Assembly: GCA_028692745.1 (NCBI GenBank)
Contig: JAQUWR010000003.1
Location: 7,742-40,616 of the forward strand
Length of the DNA stretch: 32,875 bases
Origin: Minisyncoccota bacterium
Lineage (GTDB): Bacteria > Patescibacteriota > Minisyncoccia > Minisyncoccales > Minisyncoccaceae
Direction: 5' to 3'
Under the pieces are notes generated by a model. The model had not been told where the DNA came from, searched no databases, and saw nothing but the letters and a program-made list of their open reading frames with translations. Positions 26,614-32,875 of this stretch are shown one piece after another (positions within the stretch are counted from its first letter, which is position 1; every line of letters starts with the position of its first letter). The translations under genes were made by a program, and so were the position numbers.

Positions 26614-26684
26614 TGGACCCGCGGGGAATTGAACCCCGGACTCATCCATGCCATGGACGCGTGTTACCCCTATACTACGGGCCC
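26614..26684 (-). tRNA. tRNA-Ala(GGC)
   Basis: Rev. comp. GGGCCCGTAGTATAGGGGTAACACGCGTCCATGGCATGGATGAGTCCGGGGTTCAATTCCCCGCGGGTCCA; anticodon GGC; G3:U70 pair in acceptor stem. Confidence 0.85.
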
Positions 26685-26692
26685 CTTGAGTG

Positions 26693-26764
26693 TGTCCCCG
26701 AAAGGAGTTGAACCCTTATCTAGAGATTAGGAATCTCTTGTTCTATCCGTTGAACTACGGGGAC
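26693..26764 (-). tRNA. tRNA-Arg(CCT)
   Basis: Rev. comp. GTCCCCGTAGTTCAACGGATAGAACAAGAGATTCCTAATCTCTAGATAAGGGTTCAACTCCTTTCGGGGACA; anticodon CCT. Confidence 0.93.
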
Positions 26765-26844
26765 TTTTGTATTTATTATCATATTTTTCTATTGTTATCA
26801 ATCTTTTTTTATGATAAAGTTAAATAAAAATAATACATATTATT

Positions 26845-27870
26845 ATGAAAAAATCATCAATAGTTTCTATAGCCAAAAAGGTTTGTCCAGCAGTAATAAC
26901 CATTATTGCTTCCAAAGATTTACCAGAAATAGAAGAGTTTTATTTCCTTCCTTTTAAAGGAGAAAAAATAGCTTTTCCTAAAAAAATAAAAGAAGGTAAT
27001 TGTAAAACAAAAATAGGAGGAGGTTCTGGTTTTATTATTTCTAAAGATGGATATATATTAACCTGTAATCATGTTGTTGAAGACAAAGAAGCTGACTTTA
27101 CAGTAATTATTGATCCTGATCATAAGTACAAGGCAAGGGTAATAGATAAAGATCCTTTGGTTGATATGGCAATTTTAAAAATACAAGGCAATAATTTTCC
27201 ATTTATAAAATTAGGCGATTCAGATAAATTAGATTTAGGAGAAGATGTTTTAGCCGTAGGAAATCCTTTGGGAGAGTTTGAAGACACTCTTTCTAAGGGT
27301 ATAATTTCAGGATTAAGTCGAAAAATTAATGCTCACAATAGTTTTACATCTGATATTACTTTTTTAAGAGGACTTATTCAAACAGATGCTGCTATTAATC
27401 CTGGTAATTCTGGAGGGCCATTGGTTAATATGAAAGGAGAAGCAGTAGGTATTAATACAGCCATGATTATGGGAGCAGAAAACATTGGATTTGCTATACC
27501 AATTAATTACATTAAAGACGAATTAAAAGAGATAAGGAAAAGAGGAAAAGTAAAAAGACCTTATCTTGGAGTAAAGTATGTTATTTTAAATCCTGAAATA
27601 GCTAAAGAAAATAAAATAGAAGTTAATTATGGAGCACTAATTGTAAGAGAAATGTTTGGAGAATCAGCAATAGCTAAAAATTCTAGCGCAGATTTAGCAG
27701 GATTAAAAGAATACGATATTATTTTAGAAATCAATAAAGAAAAAATCAATCAAGACAATCCTTTAGCTGATATTATAGCAAAATATAAAATAGGGGATAG
27801 TATAACTCTTAAAGTTTTAAGATGCTGTCAAGAAATAGAAATAGAAGCTAGTTTAAAAGAAAAGAAATAG
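26845..27870 (+). CDS. HtrA/DegP-like trypsin-family serine protease with PDZ-like C-terminus
   Basis: 341 aa; TCNHVV, DMAIL, NPGNSGGPL catalytic motifs; no obvious signal peptide. Confidence 0.93.
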   Translation: MKKSSIVSIAKKVCPAVITIIASKDLPEIEEFYFLPFKGEKIAFPKKIKEGNCKTKIGGGSGFIISKDGYILTCNHVVEDKEADFTVIIDPDHKYKARVIDKDPLVDMAILKIQGNNFPFIKLGDSDKLDLGEDVLAVGNPLGEFEDTLSKGIISGLSRKINAHNSFTSDITFLRGLIQTDAAINPGNSGGPLVNMKGEAVGINTAMIMGAENIGFAIPINYIKDELKEIRKRGKVKRPYLGVKYVILNPEIAKENKIEVNYGALIVREMFGESAIAKNSSADLAGLKEYDIILEINKEKINQDNPLADIIAKYKIGDSITLKVLRCCQEIEIEASLKEKK

Positions 27871-27934
27871 AATCGCAATTTTTTTAGAGTTATGTAAACA
27901 ATAGGCTCTTTTAAAGATTGTTATCATAAACATA

Positions 27935-29734
27935 ATGAAAAAAGATTTTACATTTTGGAAATTTTTATCAAAACTAAAAGAATTTTATAAACCATTTTTA
28001 GGGGCAATAGTAATAATATTTTTGTTAATGCTTTTACAGGAAGCATTAAGTTTGGTTGCACCGTATATTTATGGAAAAATAATCGATGGTATTTTACAAG
28101 AACAGGAATTTTATCAAGTAATTAATTTGTGTTTGATCTCTTTGGGAATATTGGTTTTAAATAATGTTTTTCTTGCTTATGTGAAGGAAAAATTTGAAAT
28201 TAAAAACTTTGAGTTAGATGTGCCAAGATTTATTTCTGAAAAAACCCTAGAGGGTGTTTTAGATTTTTCTATTGGTCAGCACGAAAATCAAAACTCAGGA
28301 ATGAAAAAAAGTATTATTGACAGAGGACAAAGCGCTTTAATAGAATTAGCTAACCTTTTAATGTATGGAATATTTCCAGTTTTTCTGCAGGTATTTGTGA
28401 CTGTTATTGCTTTGTTTATTGTTTCTCCAATATTAGGATTTATTCTTTTAGGAGGTCTTATAATTTTTATTTTATTTATTCTTTATACTAATAAGATTTT
28501 TTCAAAAGATTTAGAAAAAGTTCAAGACATGTGGGTTGATTCTGATAAAAAACAATCAGAATTTTTAAGAAATGCTTCATTAATTAAGATTAATGCTAAA
28601 GAAGACGAAGTAACTAAAGAATACAATAATAATTTATTAAAGATTAATATTTTTGAGAAAAATATTTGGACTAGATTTATAGCTTTTGCTAAAACAAGAA
28701 ATTTTATTTCAGCCATAACTAGAACCTTAATTTTAATTACAGGAGTTTATTTAATTTATCAAAAAGTTTATACGCCGGGCTTTTTAGTAGTCTTTTTATC
28801 CTGGGCTAATAATGCTTTTGATAGAATAGGGTATTTATCATATATGCAGAGAAGAATTAATCATTTATACTCAGCTATAAAGAATTATTTTACATTAATA
28901 TCTATTAAGTCTAATATAAAAGAGGTTGATGACCCTATTGTCTTAGAGGAATTTAAGGGAAAAATAGAATATAAGAATATATTTTTTAAGTACCCAGAAA
29001 GAGAATTTATTGGAAAAGATATTGATAAAATAAAAAAAGAGGCTGGATTAAAAAATATTAACATTTTAATTGAGCCTGGACAAAGAATAGCAATAGTTGG
29101 ACATAGTGGAGCAGGTAAGTCTACTTTAATTCAATTATTAATTAGAGCATATGATCCTGACAAAGGTAGTATTTTAATTGATAATAATGATTTAAAAGAC
29201 TTATCATTAAAAGATTATAGAAATTCTTTGGGAGTTGTTCCTCAGGAAGTTAGTCTTTTTGATAATACCTTGAGATATAATATTCTTTTTGGAGCAAAAA
29301 AATCAGTTAATGAAGATGAATTAAAAGAAGCAGTTAAAATGGCTCGTATCGATGATTTTGTTAAGACCTTAGAAAAAGGATTAGACACAATAATAGGTGA
29401 AAGAGGGGTTAAACTTTCTGGAGGAGAAAGACAAAGGGTAGGAATAGCAAGAGCTTTAGTTAAAAATCCATTAATCCTTATTTTTGATGAAGCAACTTCT
29501 AGTTTGGATGTAGAAAATGAATCTTTAATTAGAGAGTCTATTGAAAAAGCTTCTCTGGGAAGAACAACAATTATTATTGCTCATAGATTATCAACCATTA
29601 AAGATGCTGATAAGATTATTGTTTTAGAAAAAGGAAAAGTAATAGGGCAGGGGAAACACAAAGAATTAATAAAAAATTGCGAAGTTTATAATAAAATGAT
29701 TAAAATGCAAACAGTTATTTTGGGAGATGATTAA
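27935..29734 (+). CDS. ABC transporter, fused permease and ATPase (MsbA-like exporter type)
   Basis: 599 aa; TM N-terminus; Walker A GHSGAGKST, signature LSGGERQRVGIARAL, Walker B LILIFDEATSSLD. Confidence 0.96.
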   Translation: MKKDFTFWKFLSKLKEFYKPFLGAIVIIFLLMLLQEALSLVAPYIYGKIIDGILQEQEFYQVINLCLISLGILVLNNVFLAYVKEKFEIKNFELDVPRFISEKTLEGVLDFSIGQHENQNSGMKKSIIDRGQSALIELANLLMYGIFPVFLQVFVTVIALFIVSPILGFILLGGLIIFILFILYTNKIFSKDLEKVQDMWVDSDKKQSEFLRNASLIKINAKEDEVTKEYNNNLLKINIFEKNIWTRFIAFAKTRNFISAITRTLILITGVYLIYQKVYTPGFLVVFLSWANNAFDRIGYLSYMQRRINHLYSAIKNYFTLISIKSNIKEVDDPIVLEEFKGKIEYKNIFFKYPEREFIGKDIDKIKKEAGLKNINILIEPGQRIAIVGHSGAGKSTLIQLLIRAYDPDKGSILIDNNDLKDLSLKDYRNSLGVVPQEVSLFDNTLRYNILFGAKKSVNEDELKEAVKMARIDDFVKTLEKGLDTIIGERGVKLSGGERQRVGIARALVKNPLILIFDEATSSLDVENESLIRESIEKASLGRTTIIIAHRLSTIKDADKIIVLEKGKVIGQGKHKELIKNCEVYNKMIKMQTVILGDD

Positions 29735-29745
29735 TAAAAACAAGA

Positions 29746-29871
29746 TTACTGCTTTGTTTTCTTTTTTTTCTTTATATTTTTTATTTGAGCATTTTTAGAT
29801 TTTGCTTTTAGTCGAGGAGGACGAGTTAAATGTTCATCTTGTAATATTTCTTTTTTTGTTTTTTTGATCAT
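29746..29871 (-). CDS. Putative 41-aa Lys-rich small protein
   Basis: ATG...TAA: MIKKTKKEILQDEHLTRPPRLKAKSKNAQIKNIKKKKKTKQ; below ORF-track size cut-off. Confidence 0.35.
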   Translation of the reverse strand: MIKKTKKEILQDEHLTRPPRLKAKSKNAQIKNIKKKKKTKQ

Positions 29872-29940
29872 ATATTATATTTTGATTCATTTATTTAAAA
29901 ATGTCAACGGGATTAAACAAGAAAAAAGATGATCACAATT

Positions 29941-30046
29941 ATTTAATAGAAAAGAAATAAAAAGGGTTTTTGCAGGTGCCCTTATTTTAATTTGTTTATC
30001 TGGGTCAGTTACGTTACGCATTCAGAACTTTTGACTGGGATGAGAT
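29941..30046 (+). repeat. NYN-flanking imperfect direct repeat, copy 1
   Basis: ATTTAATAGAAAAGAAATAAAAAGGG...hairpin...CTGGGTCAGTTACGTTACGCATTCAGAACTTTTGACTGGGATGAGAT. Confidence 0.75.
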
Positions 30047-30115
30047 AAGTAGGGGGATGGAAAAATATAGTACAATTTGATAGAATTATATTAATAATAT
30101 ATTTTTTATGAATTT

Positions 30116-30619
30116 ATGAAAAAAGAAAAAAATTTAGCTTTTATAGATGGACAGAATTTATATAGAGGAACAACAGAAACTAATCCTAAATGGAAAGTTG
30201 ATCTTTCCAAATTTAGAAAATATTTATCTAAAAAGTATAACGTTGAAAAAGTGTATTATTTTTTAGGATTTCTTGATGAAAGTAATCAGAATCTTTATGA
30301 CGAAATACAAGAAGCAGGTTTTATTATTAAGTTTCGTGAGCATAATTCTGTTATGATTGGAAAAAAGAAAGGAAATGTTGATTCTGATATTATTTTTGAC
30401 ATTATGAAAAGAATGTATAAAAAAGAATCATTTGATAAAATAATTTTAGTTTCAGGAGATGGTGATTATAAGATGTTGGTAGATTTTTTAATTGAAGAGA
30501 ATAAATTCAAAAAAATATTATTTCCAAATAAAGATTTTGCATCTTCTTTGTATAAAAAAATAACCAGAGTATATTTTGATTATTTAATCAACGTTAAACA
30601 TTTAATAGGGAAGAAATAA
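30116..30619 (+). CDS. NYN-domain (PIN-like, LabA/DUF88) putative nuclease
   Basis: 167 aa; AFIDGQNLYRG, GNVDSDIIFDIMKRM, ILVSGDGDYKMLVDFL. Confidence 0.88.
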   Translation: MKKEKNLAFIDGQNLYRGTTETNPKWKVDLSKFRKYLSKKYNVEKVYYFLGFLDESNQNLYDEIQEAGFIIKFREHNSVMIGKKKGNVDSDIIFDIMKRMYKKESFDKIILVSGDGDYKMLVDFLIEENKFKKILFPNKDFASSLYKKITRVYFDYLINVKHLIGKK

Positions 30620-30745
30620 AAAAAAGGGGGCCTTTACAGGGACCCTTTTGTCTTGATACTTATTTTATATCATCTTTATATGAATTTTGTCAATATCGCT
30701 GGGTCGGTTATGTGATACATTCAGAACTTTAGATTGGGATGAAAT
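30600..30745 (+). repeat. NYN-flanking imperfect direct repeat, copy 2
   Basis: ATTTAATAGGGAAGAAATAAAAAAAAGGGGG...hairpin...CTGGGTCGGTTATGTGATACATTCAGAACTTTAGATTGGGATGAAAT; last 47 nt 39/47 identical to copy 1. Confidence 0.75.
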
Positions 30746-30771
30746 TAAAGAAAATATAACACAATGTTTTA

Positions 30772-31775
30772 GGCACACACATATGGCGGATTTAATTATT
30801 TATTTTTAAAGCTTCATTGGGCGTTAATCCGTTCAGTGCACAATGTTCTGTATTGTTGTATTCTTCGTTCCACTTTTTCATTTTGTTTTTCAACTCTATC
30901 ACGGTTTTAAATTTAAATCTATCATAGAAATGTTCTTGATCTGTTCTGTGAGACCTCTTTACTTTTCCATTCTGGGCAGGTTTGCCTGGATCAATCAAGT
31001 AATGAATAATATTTCTATCTCTACACACAATATCAAAGTCATGGATTCTTGGATTAAAAGGGTTTGTCGATTTATTATACCCCGTGTATCTGTTTGTAAA
31101 GCACGAACCATTATCTGTTTTGATTGCCCGTATTCTGAATGGAGATATTTTAATTATCTTATTCAATAATTTAATTGCACAATCATTTCCCATTCCATCA
31201 TATATTTCTAAATATCTCCATCTTGATGCACAATCAATAGCCGTGAATTGATAGTATTTAAGCCCATTAATCAAGTCTGGCACGTATTTAATAGCTACTT
31301 CCACTAATTCTCCTTTTAACAAAGGAACCTTGATATATTTGTATTTAATTTTTCTTGTTCTGTATTTCCTAGTTAATCCCCCTGTCTTGATTATTTTTCC
31401 AACAGTTCTTTCTTTTATGGGTATGTTTTCTTTTTCTAGTTTCCATTTCAATTTTTTGGCACAGACACGAGTTTCTTTTCTTAATTCAATTATTCTTTCT
31501 TTAATTCTAATGGGTTTTTCATTAGGACACGTTCTCGGCCTAGTTGATTTAGGAATTAATCCTTCTTCTCCGTATTCCTTGTAGAGAGAAACCCATCGTT
31601 CTAAAGTTTTTTTTCCTTGAGAAAAAAGAATAGCTGCATCCTTTAACCTAACCTCTTTGTTTACAATGGGCAAAACCCATCTTAAACGTTCTTCTAAAGC
31701 ATCTTTTGGTAGTTTTGTACACAATATGTATTGAGTTTTCCATATTTCTTGAAAAACCGCCATGTGTGTGTACAC
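30772..31775 (-). mobile_element. IS481-like insertion sequence (approximate ends at imperfect TIRs)
   Basis: GGCACACACATATGGCGG (30772-30789) and CCGCCATGTGTGTGTACAC (31757-31775) flank transposase. Confidence 0.7.
30792..31775 (-). CDS. IS481-like DDE transposase
   Basis: 327 aa; HTH, TAIDCAS (D), IKTDNGS (D), GKPAQNGKVKRSHRTDQEHFY (Glu position is Lys). Confidence 0.88.
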   Translation of the reverse strand: MYTHMAVFQEIWKTQYILCTKLPKDALEERLRWVLPIVNKEVRLKDAAILFSQGKKTLERWVSLYKEYGEEGLIPKSTRPRTCPNEKPIRIKERIIELRKETRVCAKKLKWKLEKENIPIKERTVGKIIKTGGLTRKYRTRKIKYKYIKVPLLKGELVEVAIKYVPDLINGLKYYQFTAIDCASRWRYLEIYDGMGNDCAIKLLNKIIKISPFRIRAIKTDNGSCFTNRYTGYNKSTNPFNPRIHDFDIVCRDRNIIHYLIDPGKPAQNGKVKRSHRTDQEHFYDRFKFKTVIELKNKMKKWNEEYNNTEHCALNGLTPNEALKINN

Positions 31776-31790
31776 ATTACCTTCCTAAGT

Positions 31791-32866
31791 TCTAATCCAA
31801 AGTGCAACATTAAGAATTAAAGAAAACTTCTTTTGGGGTTAAATAATTAAGTCTTTTTCTAGGGCGGTTGTTAAGCAACCGCTCTACTCTTTTTATATCT
31901 CTTTCCTGTATATTGTCAAAGTTTGTCTTTTTTGGAAAGAACTGCCTTATTAATCCATTCCCGTTTTCATTAGATCCTCTTTCCCATGAATGGTATGGAT
32001 TAGCAAAGAATACATCCATTCCAGTTTCTTTCTCTATTGCCTCATATTCAGCAAATTCTCCTCCATTATCATAAGTCATTGTTTTTCTTTTATGCTTGGG
32101 AATATTCTTGAATCTTTTCTTTGTTTCTTCTAAAACTAATTCAGCTTGTCTTCTTTTAATTTTGCTTATCAATATCAATCCGCTTTTTCTTTCATTGTTA
32201 GTTAAAAGAACAGGGCCAGCTTTTATTCCTCCTAATACAGTGTCTCCTTCCCAGTCTCCTAGTCTTTCCTTTGCTTCAACAATTAGGGGACGGTTAGATA
32301 TGTTTCTTGTATTCTCCATATTTTGCCTTTGTTTAATGCGTTTTCCAGTTCCTTTTCTCCTTCTGTATTTTCCTTTAGAACATCTTAGATATTTAATCAA
32401 AGTTTGATTCTTTTCATAAATGAACTCATAAATACTGTCTTTCCCGATTCTTATTCCTTTTCTTTCAAACCTTCCGCTTATCTGCTCTGGGCTCCAGTAT
32501 TTTCTTATTCCCTTGATTATCTTTTTTTGAAGGTTTGGATTATTATCAATTTTCCTAAACCTGCTATTGGCATTAATTCTTCTCTCCTTAGTTAGTCTTT
32601 TAGCTGTTCTGGCATTATACTTTCCGTTTGAACTACTATTTCTAATTCTTTCTCGATAGATAGTGCTCCGGTGTTTGTTTAAAAGTTCTGCTATTTCTTT
32701 TTGTTTTACTTGAGCTTGGATTAAAACAGATAGCTCATTTCTTTGAATTAGTGTAATATGTTTGTAGGACATCTTTTTATTGATTTAGTTTGTTATCTAG
32801 ACCATAACTACTATACCAGAAAGATGTCCTTTTGTGTTTTCTACAATGTTGCACTTCGGAGTAGAA
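31791..32866 (-). mobile_element. IS30-like insertion sequence with TIRs
   Basis: TCTAATCCAAAGTGCAACATTAAGAA (31791-31816) and rev. comp. of 32840-32866 TCTACTCCGAAGTGCAACATTGTAGAA. Confidence 0.85.
31810..32772 (-). CDS. IS30-family transposase
   Basis: 320 aa; N-terminal HTH (EIAELLNKHRSTIYRE), YWSPEQISGR, GDWEGDTV, TYDNGGEF, SWERGSNENGNGLIRQFFPK. Confidence 0.95.
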   Translation of the reverse strand: MSYKHITLIQRNELSVLIQAQVKQKEIAELLNKHRSTIYRERIRNSSSNGKYNARTAKRLTKERRINANSRFRKIDNNPNLQKKIIKGIRKYWSPEQISGRFERKGIRIGKDSIYEFIYEKNQTLIKYLRCSKGKYRRRKGTGKRIKQRQNMENTRNISNRPLIVEAKERLGDWEGDTVLGGIKAGPVLLTNNERKSGLILISKIKRRQAELVLEETKKRFKNIPKHKRKTMTYDNGGEFAEYEAIEKETGMDVFFANPYHSWERGSNENGNGLIRQFFPKKTNFDNIQERDIKRVERLLNNRPRKRLNYLTPKEVFFNS

Positions 32867-32875
32867 TGTGGGAAT

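Noticed and set aside
30843-32595. Plus-strand ORFs within the IS elements
   Set aside because: Antisense to recognisable transposases; no domain evidence.
1-32875. Recoded stop codons (UGA as Gly, as in some CPR lineages)
   Set aside because: TGA serves as a normal stop (for example rpsO ending at 2428-2430) and no long ORF is interrupted by in-frame TGA.

Overview
Low-GC, densely packed bacterial chromosomal segment. Gene content, leaders without Shine-Dalgarno sequences, a VirB2/TrbC-like pilin and very large Cys-rich surface proteins suggest Patescibacteria/CPR; this is an inference, as no rRNA is present. From left to right: a truncated Pro/Glu-rich ORF; pnp and rpsO; two tRNAs interleaved with a pilin-like gene; a tight eight-gene minus-strand cluster that looks like a fatty-acid-scavenging phospholipid module (three PlsY-family proteins, two stand-alone FakB/DegV proteins, a FakA protein with a DegV-like C-terminus, a CarS/CDP-archaeol-synthase-family protein, a TM-helix protein); two parS-like palindromes; a CCA-adding enzyme; nusA-tig-clpP; a short promoter/sORF/terminator unit; two giant secreted multidomain proteins (1658 and 1470 aa) sharing a C-terminal module and a four-Cys repeat into which whole domains are inserted; rny, HU, two more tRNAs, an HtrA-like protease, an ABC exporter; a NYN-domain gene flanked by direct repeats; and two abutting insertion sequences (IS481-like with a Glu-to-Lys change at the presumed DDE position, and IS30-like). 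Most interesting: the putative FakAB-PlsY-CarS lipid operon, the insertable four-Cys surface repeat with shared C-terminal module, the parS-like pair, and the repeat-flanked NYN locus. All calls come from reading the sequence; no database search was run.
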